Of a stretch of 33,646 nucleotides of DNA, positions 15,921 to 23,257 are shown piece after piece. Where the stretch lies: the NCBI GenBank assembly GCA_900766165.1, contig CAAFUK010000040.1, forward strand, positions 1 through 33,646, given 5' to 3'. A program made the position numbers and the translations under genes. The notes under the pieces are model-generated. The model had not been told where the DNA came from, searched no databases, and saw only the letters and a program-made list of their open reading frames with translations. The DNA comes from an uncultured Collinsella sp. GTDB taxonomy: Bacteria; Actinomycetota; Coriobacteriia; Coriobacteriales; Coriobacteriaceae. Within the stretch, counting starts at the first letter, position 1, and every line of letters begins with the position of its first letter.

Positions 15921-17828
15921 TTACTGTTGCTTGGGCATCAGCGGATTCTCGCGCGTGAGGAGGTTCATGAACTCCTCGCCCGTGATGGTCTCCTTCTTAT
16001 ACAGATAACGAGCCAGCTCGTGGAGCTTAAACTTGTTCTCCTTCAGAATCTGCAAAGCGCGGTCGTGCGCATCCTCGATCAGCTTGGCGACAATCGCGTC
16101 CACACGCTCGGCCGTACCGGGGGCGCAGGTGAGCGACGTGTCCTGATTGAGATACGCGTTCTGCACGGTACCGAGCGCCATCATGCCAAACTCGTCGGAC
16201 ATACCAAAGCGCGTCACCATATTACGGGCGAGCTTGGTGGCCTGCTCGATATCGTTGGCGGCGCCGGTCGTCATCTCGCCAAAGATGAGCTCCTCGGCCG
16301 CGCGACCACCGCAGTAGACGGCGAGCTTATCCAGGACCTCCTGGCGCGTGGTCAGGAAGCGCTCGTCCTCCTCGACCTGCATGGTGTAGCCCAGGGCACC
16401 GCTCGTGCGCGGAACGATGGTGATCTTCGTGACCGGCGCAGAGCCCTTCTGGCGAGCGGCAACAATGGCATGGCCGATCTCATGGTAGGAAACGACCTGC
16501 TTCTCGTGGTCGGAAAGCACCGTGGACTTACGCTGTTGGCCGGCAATGACGACCTCCACCGACTCCTCGAAGTCGTCCTGGGTTGCACGCTTGCGACCTT
16601 CGCGAACGGCGCGCAGGGCGCCCTCGTTGATGATATTGGCCAGGTCGGCGCCCGAGGCACCGGGCGTGGCGCGGGCAATCGCGGTCAGGTCGATCGGCGG
16701 CTCGGTCTTCACGCTCTTGGCATGCAGCTCGAGGATGTTCTTGCGGCCGGTCAGATCGGGCAGCTCGACGGGGATGCGGCGGTCAAAACGACCGGGGCGC
16801 AACAGAGCCGGGTCAAGGCTGTCGGGGCGGTTGGTTGCGGCAAGGACAACGATACCCTTATGGTTATCGAAGCCATCCATCTCGGTCAGCAACTGATTGA
16901 GCGTCTGCTCGCGCTCGTCGTTGCCGCTAAAGCCGCCGCCATCGCGCTTCTTACCGATGGTATCGATCTCATCGATAAAGACGATACACGGTGCCTTTTC
17001 CTTGGCCTGCTTAAACAGGTCACGAACCTTAGCAGCGCCGCGACCGACAAACATCTCAACGAACTCAGAGCCCGAAATGCTAAAGAACGGAACACCGGCC
17101 TCGCCGGCAACAGCCTTGGCAAGCAGGGTCTTACCGGTACCCGGAGGGCCAACAAGGAGAGCACCACGCGGCAGCTTGGCGCCGATCTCCTCGTAGCGCT
17201 GCGGCTTCTCCAGAAAGTCGACGACCTCCTTGAGAGACTCCTTGGCCTCTTCCTGACCGGCGACGTCCTTAAAGGTCACGCCCACGTCCTTGGAGGCGAT
17301 CACGCGCGCGCCGGACTTACCCAGTCCGCCGCCGCCAAAACCGCCGCCGCCAAAGTTCATCGACGGGCCGTCATCGCCCATAGCCTTCTTCATGCGGCGG
17401 TTGAGCCACCAACCGATGAGGAAGAAAATCGCCATGGGAAGAATGAGTGTGAGCAGGTAGTAGGTCATCAAACCCGAGTTTTTATCGGGAACGACCGACT
17501 CCAGCGAAGCGCCAGACTCAAGCACGCGATCGGTAAAGCCCGCGTCATTCGGCACACCGGTCGTCTTGTAGGCGATGTTCTCGTCCTCGCCCTTCTTGGT
17601 GTAATAAATCGAGTAATCGTCCGTGTTGTACTCGACCTTGTCGACGCTCTTCTTATCGAGCGCTTTGACAAACGTCGAGTAATCGGTCTTCGTAATCTGC
17701 TGCGTGTGACCGATGTTAGGGAACAGAACGGTCGAGAGCACGAGGTAGACGACGAAGGCGATGAGCACGTAGAGAATCATATTCCGTCTACGTTTGTTGT
17801 CATCCATCTCCATCTGCTTGAACTCCAT
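15921..17828 (-). CDS. ftsH: ATP-dependent zinc metalloprotease FtsH
   Basis: A 635-residue membrane-bound AAA+ protease that extracts and degrades membrane and regulatory proteins. Order of parts: cytosolic Lys/Arg-rich N-terminus, membrane helix 1 (about residues 17-35), an external domain (about 40-125), helix 2 (about 122-142), a glycine-rich linker (NFGGGGFGGGGLG), Walker A GPPGTGKT (about 227), Walker B IVFIDEIDTIG, SRH TNRPDSLDPALLRPGRFDRR (R-finger), and the zinc site HEIGHA (about 452) with its third ligand downstream in the DIEQAT stretch. Starts at 17828 or at ATG 17813; the latter has TGGAG nine bases upstream, while 17828 has no good site. Monocistronic by its terminator. An apparent long plus-strand frame opposite is a codon-bias shadow. 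Confidence 0.97.
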   Translation of the reverse strand: MEFKQMEMDDNKRRRNMILYVLIAFVVYLVLSTVLFPNIGHTQQITKTDYSTFVKALDKKSVDKVEYNTDDYSIYYTKKGEDENIAYKTTGVPNDAGFTDRVLESGASLESVVPDKNSGLMTYYLLTLILPMAIFFLIGWWLNRRMKKAMGDDGPSMNFGGGGFGGGGLGKSGARVIASKDVGVTFKDVAGQEEAKESLKEVVDFLEKPQRYEEIGAKLPRGALLVGPPGTGKTLLAKAVAGEAGVPFFSISGSEFVEMFVGRGAAKVRDLFKQAKEKAPCIVFIDEIDTIGKKRDGGGFSGNDEREQTLNQLLTEMDGFDNHKGIVVLAATNRPDSLDPALLRPGRFDRRIPVELPDLTGRKNILELHAKSVKTEPPIDLTAIARATPGASGADLANIINEGALRAVREGRKRATQDDFEESVEVVIAGQQRKSTVLSDHEKQVVSYHEIGHAIVAARQKGSAPVTKITIVPRTSGALGYTMQVEEDERFLTTRQEVLDKLAVYCGGRAAEELIFGEMTTGAANDIEQATKLARNMVTRFGMSDEFGMMALGTVQNAYLNQDTSLTCAPGTAERVDAIVAKLIEDAHDRALQILKENKFKLHELARYLYKKETITGEEFMNLLTRENPLMPKQQ

Positions 17829-17905
17829 CTACTGGGGTTGATAATGCTTTCTAGAATACCCAACCCGGACGGCGATAAACCGACGCCGGGCACGAAAGGA
17901 CAGAG

Positions 17906-18153
17906 ATGGCATCACTGTAAGTCGGCAAGGTTCAAATCTATACAGGCGACGGCAAGGGCAAGACGAAGGCTGCTTTGGGGCGCGAGAGGATGTCGAGGAA
18001 CTGATTGCGATAAAGCCCGCCACCACGGAGCTCGTGCTAACCGGCCGCGGCCTGCTGCCCCTCGCAGACCTCGCGGACCTGGTCACCGAAATGCGACCCG
18101 TCAAACACTACTTCGACGAAGGCCTCCTAGCCCGTCAGGGCATCGAATACTAA
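17906..18153 (+). pseudogene. cobO: Remnant of a cob(I)alamin adenosyltransferase gene (CobO/CobA type)
   Basis: The plus strand keeps both ends of a CobO gene. The first piece has ATG at 17906 with AAAGGA upstream, then MASL, an in-frame TAA at 17918-17920, and VGKVQIYTGDGKGKTKAALG, the P-loop (GDGKGKTT in intact enzymes, here ending K instead of T). The second piece, in another frame from about 17986, reads EDVEELIAIKPATTELVLTG, then RG, ADLVTEMRPVKHYFDEGL and ARQGIEY before TAA at 18151-18153, a normal CobO C-terminus. Roughly 100 central residues are missing and the junction is frame-shifted. The intact enzyme adenosylates corrinoids for coenzyme B12. This copy cannot work; another copy elsewhere is possible. 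The sharp internal deletion could also be an assembly error. Confidence 0.9.
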
Positions 18154-18190
18154 TTGATTCGTTTTCCGCCAACACCTACAGCTCATAAGG

Positions 18191-18259
18191 AAGTTGCGGT
18201 GGAATAGTACTTGTTTGACGGTCCGCAAGGGCTTTTCAGGAACTATTTCACCGCAACTT
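18191..18259. repeat. 69-bp element with 18-bp near-perfect terminal inverted repeats
   Basis: The left arm AAGTTGCGGTGGAATAGT (18191-18208) and right arm ACTATTTCACCGCAACTT (18242-18259) are complementary except for one G/T position. The 33-bp interior contains TTGTTTGACGGTCCGCAAGG. It sits between the cobO remnant and the MATE gene, 23 bases beyond the MATE stop. It could be a mobile or structured intergenic repeat (MITE- or REP-like) or the MATE terminator; no T-tract is evident. No second copy is in the window. Confidence 0.7.
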
Positions 18260-18282
18260 ATCAGGGGTATCCGACGGATGAG

Positions 18283-19632
18283 CTAGGCGGTGGCGCGGCC
18301 GAGCCAGTTTCCGCTGTGATGGTAGACGATGAACATGGTTGCGGTGATTACCCAGGTTACGGGGTAGACAAGCAGCAGGTGCTCAAGCGACGGATCGAAC
18401 GGCATAATCGCAAACACCCAGATCACCCTGAGCACGACAGTGCCAAAAATCGTGAGCAGCATGGGCTGCAAGCTCACGCCGGCACCGCGAATGGAACCCG
18501 ACGCGTTTTCGATAATCGAGAAGATCGCATAGAACGGCGCAATGAAATGGAGGATAGTCGTGGTGTACGCCGAAATCGAAGCATCGTCGACAAACAAACG
18601 CGACAGCGGGCCCGAGAACACCAGCAGCACGGCAGACAGGCCACCAATGAGCATAAACGACAGCACGAGCGACGTATGGTAGCCCTTGCGCATGCGCTCA
18701 TAGTTGCGCGCGCCAAAGTTCTGTGCCGAGAACGTGGTGATCGACACGCCGAGCGCCTCGGTCACCATCCAGATAATGCCATCCAGGCGCCCAGATAGAC
18801 CCCAAGCAGTCGTGACATCGGCGCCAAACGAATTAACCGACACCTGGATCAGCACGTTCGAGATCGAATAGGCAGCCGATTGAAAACCGAGTGGCAGACC
18901 ACACGAGATCATACTCTTGCAAATACCGCGATCGATACCGAGCTTAGACAGCGAAAGACGCCATGCACCCGGAGCGCGCATCATGCGCAACACGATCATC
19001 GTTGCATTGGAGCAAATGGTCAGCGCCACCGCGATGCCGCAGCCCAGCGCCTCCATATGCAACACAGCGACAAAAATGATATCCAGCACCACGTTAACCA
19101 GGCAGCCAGAGGCAATGATCACGGCGGGGCCGCGCGTGTCGCCCACGGCACGCAGCAGTGCGGTTCCCATATTAAGCAGCAGTGCCGCAACCATCGCGGC
19201 AAAATAACAGCGAGCATAGGCCACGCCCTCGGCCAATAGTTCATGCGGCGTGTTCATAAGCACCAGCATGGGCTCAACGAACACTATGCCAAGAATCGAG
19301 AAAGCGATACCGCCCACCAGCGCGAGCGTCATGGCTGTATGGACCGAACGACTCAGTCGCTCATCATCGTGCTGGCCAAAATACTGACCGGTAATGACCG
19401 CGCAGCCGGCGCCGACGCCAACGCAAAAGCCAATGCAGAGCTCGGTGAGCACCATCGTGGCTTGAATGCCACCCAGCGCGAGCTTGCCGCCAAACTGGCC
19501 AACGATATACGTACCGATAAGCGTGTAGGCCTGCTGAAAAAACGAACTAAAAAAGATGGGAACGCACAGCGACAGCAGCTGTTGCCAAATGACACCCTGC
19601 GTTACATCGATAGCCGTAGATTTCTTAGCCAC
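18283..19632 (-). CDS. MATE family efflux transporter
   Basis: A 449-residue multidrug and toxin extrusion protein with twelve predicted membrane segments in two homologous halves (roughly residues 15-220 and 235-440). The first half contains the conserved LSLCVPIFFSSFFQQAYTL and VGVGAGCAVITGQYFGQHD segments and ALLRAVGDTRGP; the second begins ISCGLPLGFQSAAYSISN and has AQNFGARNYERMRKG, typical of the NorM/DinF-like clade. It exports organic cations or drugs using a Na+ or H+ gradient; substrates are unknown. The GTG at 19632 has GGGGAGG a few bases upstream; a TTG-initiated extension to 19665 has none. Confidence 0.9.
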   Translation of the reverse strand: MAKKSTAIDVTQGVIWQQLLSLCVPIFFSSFFQQAYTLIGTYIVGQFGGKLALGGIQATMVLTELCIGFCVGVGAGCAVITGQYFGQHDDERLSRSVHTAMTLALVGGIAFSILGIVFVEPMLVLMNTPHELLAEGVAYARCYFAAMVAALLLNMGTALLRAVGDTRGPAVIIASGCLVNVVLDIIFVAVLHMEALGCGIAVALTICSNATMIVLRMMRAPGAWRLSLSKLGIDRGICKSMISCGLPLGFQSAAYSISNVLIQVSVNSFGADVTTAWGLSGRLDGIIWMVTEALGVSITTFSAQNFGARNYERMRKGYHTSLVLSFMLIGGLSAVLLVFSGPLSRLFVDDASISAYTTTILHFIAPFYAIFSIIENASGSIRGAGVSLQPMLLTIFGTVVLRVIWVFAIMPFDPSLEHLLLVYPVTWVITATMFIVYHHSGNWLGRATA

Positions 19633-19757
19633 ACGCCCTCCCCGCCAACGTATGTTAAACAACAAAACGGCAATTTAAGACCAAAGCAAATACCAGCTTA
19701 GCACCGACCGGCGTCGACCGAAACACCCCGAATCAGAGCACAGTGCAAAATATCTGC

Positions 19758-20672
19758 CTAGTGATACAAACCCGGCTGGTAGTGATACTCATTGCTCACG
19801 TGCGGGCACAGCTGCCAAAAGGCGACGGCGCTCGCCGCGGCCACGTTGAGCGAATCGACCCCGTGCGCCATCGGAATGCGCACCGCGTGGTCACAGCCGG
19901 CAATGGTCTTGGCGCCCAAGCCGGCACCCTCGGTGCCCATAAAAATCGCCAAGCGATCAATCTTCCGCAGTACAGGATCATCAAGCGAAACAGAGTCGTC
20001 CGTCAACGCCATAGCGGCACACGAAAAACCGGCATCGTGCAACGCGCTCAGACCATCATGCGGCCACACACGAGCCTCGCTGCCAATGCGCGTCCACGGC
20101 ACCTGAAACACGGTGCCCATGCTCACGCGGGCCGAGCGACGATACAGTGGATCGCAGCACGTCGGGCTGACCAAAATACCGTCAACGTTCAATGCGGCAG
20201 CCGAGCGGAAAATCGCGCCAACATTGGTGTGATCGACAATACCCTCAAGCACGCACACGCGCACCGGACGACCCCCCGCCGCCTCGACAACGCCGCCCAA
20301 GAACTCATCAACCGGAATCTGACGCGGGCGACGGAACGCCGCCAGCGCGCCGCGCGTCACGTTAAAGCCCGTCAACTGCTCCATGAGCTCCATGGAGGCC
20401 ACGAACACGGGAACCGGACCCGCTCCCTCGCGCACGACAAGCTGGTCAAACAGCGGCATCATCTGGTCGAGCCAGCGCTCGCCCAGAAGAAAGCTCACCG
20501 GCTCATATCCGGCGCGAACCGCACGCTCGATGACCTTGGCACTCTCAGCGATAAAAATGCCCTTCTGCGGCTCCAGCACGCAGCGAAGCTCACGCTCGGT
20601 CAGTCGCACGTAGGCATCGAGCCGCTCGTCCTCGAGCGAATCAATTCGCAGAACCTCAACGGCATCAGTCAT
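19758..20672 (-). CDS. SpoU/TrmH-family RNA 2'-O-ribose methyltransferase
   Basis: A 304-residue SPOUT enzyme using S-adenosylmethionine to methylate a ribose 2'-OH in rRNA or tRNA. The three SpoU motifs are present: motif 1 VDHTNVGAIFRSAAALNVDG, motif 2 AIFMGTEGAGLG (the cofactor knot) and motif 3 IPMAHGVDSLNVAAASAVAF. The N-terminal 130 residues form a substrate-binding region with RPVSF-like EPVSFLLGERW. Target position cannot be inferred. The chosen ATG at 20672 begins MTDAVEVLR; an ATG at 20705 in frame gives a Cys-rich extension with no clear site. Neither start has a convincing ribosome-binding site. Confidence 0.9.
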   Translation of the reverse strand: MTDAVEVLRIDSLEDERLDAYVRLTERELRCVLEPQKGIFIAESAKVIERAVRAGYEPVSFLLGERWLDQMMPLFDQLVVREGAGPVPVFVASMELMEQLTGFNVTRGALAAFRRPRQIPVDEFLGGVVEAAGGRPVRVCVLEGIVDHTNVGAIFRSAAALNVDGILVSPTCCDPLYRRSARVSMGTVFQVPWTRIGSEARVWPHDGLSALHDAGFSCAAMALTDDSVSLDDPVLRKIDRLAIFMGTEGAGLGAKTIAGCDHAVRIPMAHGVDSLNVAAASAVAFWQLCPHVSNEYHYQPGLYH

Positions 20673-20781
20673 AGCAGCCAGCCCGCACCCTTCTTTACAG
20701 CACATCTATACCAAACGAGGCGACGCTAAGCGCCGCCCCATGCATTCAATCAACCCGATGATACCGTTCACGCCAGACGAT

Positions 20782-21300
20782 TTACGCCTCGATGCGACGA
20801 TACGTCACGAACTCATAATCGACGCCCTCGTCACCCTCACCGGCGGCAATCGTCGCGACCCCGCTACGCTGCGCAATCTCCCACGCAGGATCGGCTTCCA
20901 AATCGGGAAAGTACGTATCCACGACATGGACGCAGTGGTTATGCGTGACCTCGGCCTCGACGCAATACGGCAAAAAATGCCGATAGACATCGCCGCCACC
21001 GATCACCCAGGCAACGGGCTCATCGGCAACCGCGGCGAGCGCCTCGTCGATACTATGCACCACGTCGACGCCCTCGGGGGCAAAGCTCCCGTCGCGGGTG
21101 AGCACGATATTGCGGCGGTTCTTGAGCGGACGCCCGCCGGGAAAACTCAGCAGGGTCTTGCGTCCCATGATAACCGGGCAGCCCTTGGTGCAGGCCACAA
21201 AATGGCGCATATCGGCGCGATTGGACACCACCATGTCGCCCTCGCACCCAATGCCCCAATCGTCACACACGGCGACGATAGCAGATAGCTTACACGTCAT
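20782..21300 (-). CDS. folA: Dihydrofolate reductase
   Basis: A 172-residue NADPH-dependent enzyme regenerating tetrahydrofolate, needed because thymidylate synthase oxidises the cofactor. Motifs: LSAIVAVCDDWGIGCEGDM at the N-terminus, with WGIG and the active-site Asp-equivalent region, VIMGRKTLLSFPGGRPLKNR (NADPH-binding GRKT) and VIGGGDVYRHFLP near residue 100. The ATG at 21300 is preceded by AGGTGG; it begins nine bases after the thyA stop, so the two are co-transcribed. A GTG at 21309 in frame is possible. After its stop a GC-rich imperfect palindrome (20719-20737) without a T-run may end transcription. Confidence 0.93.
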   Translation of the reverse strand: MTCKLSAIVAVCDDWGIGCEGDMVVSNRADMRHFVACTKGCPVIMGRKTLLSFPGGRPLKNRRNIVLTRDGSFAPEGVDVVHSIDEALAAVADEPVAWVIGGGDVYRHFLPYCVEAEVTHNHCVHVVDTYFPDLEADPAWEIAQRSGVATIAAGEGDEGVDYEFVTYRRIEA

Positions 21301-21309
21301 GAGCACCAC

Positions 21310-22158
21310 CTAAACCGCAATGGGAATGTTCTTGACCTGCGGGCCGTGCTCATAGCCCTCGACGATCAGGTCATCGGTCGTAAACGCATAGAAGTCATGC
21401 ACATCGGGGTTGAGCGTTACCTTGGGTGCCGCAAACTGCGGACGCTCGATAAGCTCGCGGACGATATCGACATGACGATCATAGATATGGGCGTCGGCGA
21501 TCACGTGCAGCAGCTCACCGGGAATCATATCGACCGACTGCGCGACCATCATCAGCAAAATGGCGTACTGGCACACGTTCCAGTTGTTCGCGGCCAAAAT
21601 GTCCTGGCTGCGCTGGTTGAGAATCATGTTGAGCGTCGGCTTGTCGTCCTGAGGACGCTGCGTCACGTTATAGGTCACGCTATAGGCGCACGGATAAAGA
21701 TGCATCTCGGACAGATCGCTAAACACGTACATATTGGTCATAATGCGGCGACTATACGGCGTGTGCTTAAGGTCGTACAGCACACGGTCCATCTGGTCGA
21801 AGTCGCCCTCGGCGTAATGGCTCTTCTGACCAATCTGATAGCCGTAGGCTTTACCGATGGAACCGGTCTCATCGGCCCACTCATCCCAGATATGGCTGTT
21901 GAGATCATGCACGTTATTGGACTTCTTTTGATAGATCCACAGAATCTCGTCCATGGCAGACTTAAGCGCCGTACGACGCAGGGTGAGCGCGGGGAACTCC
22001 TCGCGCAGATCATAGCGCGCCGTGACACCAAAGTTTTTAATGGTATAGGCAGGGGTGCCGTCCTCCCACACCGGACGGACCTTTTGGCCCTCGGTGGTGG
22101 TGCCATGATCCAAGATATCGCGGCACATGGTTACAAACTGCTGATCAGCTTTGCTCAT
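21310..22158 (-). CDS. thyA: Thymidylate synthase
   Basis: A 282-residue enzyme converting dUMP to dTMP with methylenetetrahydrofolate. The catalytic Cys157 is in MHLYPCAYSVTYN; supporting motifs are YSRRIM (phosphate Arg), NQRSQDILAANNWNVCQYAI and ADAHIYDRHVD. The layout and these variants (LYPCAYS rather than LPPCH, RSQD with an Asn-Val-Cys run) resemble the Bacillus phage-derived ThyA clade more than E. coli ThyA. The ATG at 22158 has AGGAGGG five to six bases upstream. First gene of the thyA-folA pair; the upstream region is shared with the divergent DUF134 gene. Confidence 0.95.
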   Translation of the reverse strand: MSKADQQFVTMCRDILDHGTTTEGQKVRPVWEDGTPAYTIKNFGVTARYDLREEFPALTLRRTALKSAMDEILWIYQKKSNNVHDLNSHIWDEWADETGSIGKAYGYQIGQKSHYAEGDFDQMDRVLYDLKHTPYSRRIMTNMYVFSDLSEMHLYPCAYSVTYNVTQRPQDDKPTLNMILNQRSQDILAANNWNVCQYAILLMMVAQSVDMIPGELLHVIADAHIYDRHVDIVRELIERPQFAAPKVTLNPDVHDFYAFTTDDLIVEGYEHGPQVKNIPIAV

Positions 22159-22192
22159 TGACCCTCCTGTCAGTCGCCTATAAGCGAGATTT

Positions 22193-22229
22193 ATTGTAGC
22201 CCAGGCGCGCGAGTGTCGAATTGGACACT
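22193..22229 (-). promoter_or_regulatory. Candidate thyA promoter with overlapping dyad
   Basis: On the minus strand TACAAT (22198-22193) is a good -10 box; TTCGAC 16 bases upstream is a weak -35. A dyad AGTGTC-6 nt-GACACT (22212-22229) covers that -35 and could be a repressor site. Both assignments are by inspection only. Confidence 0.4.
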
Positions 22230-22296
22230 TAGTCCGGCACACGCAATGCACGGCAGCGCGGCTCCGCAAGCGGCAACGAGGCATCTTAGCCTTTTT

Positions 22297-22310
22297 CTGA
22301 CATATGCCAG
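22297..22310. promoter_or_regulatory. Upstream dyad of the DUF134-NifX gene
   Basis: CTGACATATGCCAG is a near-perfect palindrome (one mismatch) that matches the downstream dyad at 22350-22363 in the core TGACATATG(T/C)CA. It lies upstream of the -35 box. The likely ligand is the DUF134 helix-turn-helix protein encoded next to it, an inference. Confidence 0.6.
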
Positions 22311-22317
22311 AAATGCC

Positions 22318-22345
22318 TTGCGCCCAACGACTAACGCGTTATCCT
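22318..22345 (+). promoter_or_regulatory. Candidate promoter of the DUF134-NifX gene
   Basis: TTGCGC (22318-22323) and TATCCT (22340-22345) are spaced by 16 bases, lying between the two TGACATATG dyads. Transcription would start near 22352, inside the second dyad. Confidence 0.45.
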
Positions 22346-22349
22346 ATTG

Positions 22350-22363
22350 TTGACATATGTCAG
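22350..22363. promoter_or_regulatory. Downstream dyad (candidate operator) of the DUF134-NifX gene
   Basis: TTGACATATGTCAG contains a perfect 12-bp palindrome, TGACATATGTCA (22351-22362). Its centre is 53 bp from that of the upstream dyad, close to five helical turns, and it covers the expected transcription start. This arrangement suits a repressor that blocks or loops the promoter. Confidence 0.6.
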
Positions 22364-22376
22364 ATAAGGAGTGTGC

Positions 22377-23141
22377 ATGGCAGGAAGACGCGAAAAACTG
22401 CGCCGCGTCGGGATCATCCCCGAATACCGCGGCTTCACCCCCGATGGCCTGGCCAGCGGTGATGCCATCGACATGACCGTCGACGAGCTTGAGGTGCTGC
22501 GCCTGTGCGACCTGGAAGGCCTTAACCAAGAGGCAGTCGCCCAGCAGATGGGCATCGCCCGTGCAACGGTGGCGGCCATTTGCAGCCGCGCGCATCGCAA
22601 GGTGGCCGATGCGCTGGTCAACGGACGAGCGCTCGTCATCGAGGGCGGCAATATCACGTACTCCCCCATCGCCTCGACGACGGCCGCATGGCCAGCAAAG
22701 GAGGTCGGCACCATGAGGGTGGCAACGACGTACGACAACGGCAACATCTTTATGCACTTTGGCCGCAGCGAGCAGTTCAAGATCTACGACATCCAGGATG
22801 GCAAGGTGCTCAACGAGCAGGTCGTAGGCACCGGCGGCACCGGCCACGGCGCCTTGGCGGGCCTGCTTGCCAACGGTGGCGTTGACACGCTCATTTGCGG
22901 CGGTATCGGCGGCGGCGCTATCAACGCGCTTGCCCAAGCCAGCATCACGGTCTATGCGGGCGCCCAGGGCAGCTGCGATGCCTGCGTCGAGACCCTCATT
23001 GCCGGCACGCTCGCACAGAACGGCGAGGCCACCTGCGACTGCCATGGACATGATCACGAGCACATCCACGAGCATGGCGAGTCCTGCGGCTGCCACGGTC
23101 ACCACGACCATGACGGGCACGAAGGCTGCGGCTGCCACTAG
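22377..23141 (+). CDS. DUF134 helix-turn-helix / NifX-like Fe-Mo cluster-binding fusion with metal-rich tail
   Basis: A 254-residue fusion. Residues 1-95 form a DUF134 domain (a predicted DNA-binding domain related to sigma-70 region 4) with LRRVGIIPEYRGFTPDG and the HTH GLNQEAVAQQMGIARATVAA. From Met113 on a NifX/dinitrogenase-cofactor-binding domain follows: MRVATTYDNGNIFMHFGRSE, VGTGGTGHGALAG, CGGIGGGAINAL and the GAQGSCDACVETLIAG region. The last 35 residues are a His/Cys/Asp-rich stretch (HGHDHEHIHEHGESCGCHGH and CGCH) that can bind metals. NifX-type domains carry iron-sulphur or molybdenum-iron precursor clusters. No nitrogenase gene is near, so a general metal- or cluster-sensing role is likely. 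ATG at 22377 with AAGGAG five bases upstream; it ends in a strong hairpin. Confidence 0.9.
   Translation: MAGRREKLRRVGIIPEYRGFTPDGLASGDAIDMTVDELEVLRLCDLEGLNQEAVAQQMGIARATVAAICSRAHRKVADALVNGRALVIEGGNITYSPIASTTAAWPAKEVGTMRVATTYDNGNIFMHFGRSEQFKIYDIQDGKVLNEQVVGTGGTGHGALAGLLANGGVDTLICGGIGGGAINALAQASITVYAGAQGSCDACVETLIAGTLAQNGEATCDCHGHDHEHIHEHGESCGCHGHHDHDGHEGCGCH
22697..22715 (+). promoter_or_regulatory. Internal ribosome-binding site and in-frame ATG inside the fusion gene
   Basis: AAAGGAGG (22697-22704), near-complete anti-SD complementarity, is placed eight bases before an in-frame ATG at 22713 (codon 113). Translation from it would yield a 142-residue NifX domain plus metal tail without the DNA-binding part. 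It coincides with the domain boundary. Confidence 0.7.
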
Positions 23142-23197
23142 CGGCAAGCACCTCGTCGAGAACGCGCTTCCACGCGTGCGACAACCAGCGAACAAAC

Positions 23198-23237
23198 GGC
23201 GAAGGCCGCCTGGAATACCATCCAGGCGGCCTTCGCC
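23198..23237. terminator. Hairpin terminator between the DUF134-NifX gene and ffh
   Basis: A perfect 17-bp stem (GGCGAAGGCCGCCTGGA at 23198-23214 with its complement at 23221-23237) has a 6-nt loop. It ends both convergent units; on the minus strand GTTTGTT follows, on the plus strand there is no T-run. Confidence 0.75.
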
Positions 23238-23257
23238 ATACACGACTCAACTAGTCG

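Noticed and set aside
15927..18188. Plus-strand open frame of 753 codons opposite ftsH
   Set aside because: Codon-bias shadow of ftsH; it runs through the ftsH promoter region and the cobO remnant in a frame that matches nothing.
23047..23135. Short repeats in the His/Cys-rich codons resembling a tandem repeat
   Set aside because: They are irregular and explained by the metal-binding tail's amino-acid composition.
22344..23243. Minus-strand open frame of 299 codons opposite the DUF134-NifX gene
   Set aside because: It spans the terminator and the operator region, and the sense strand has recognisable domains.
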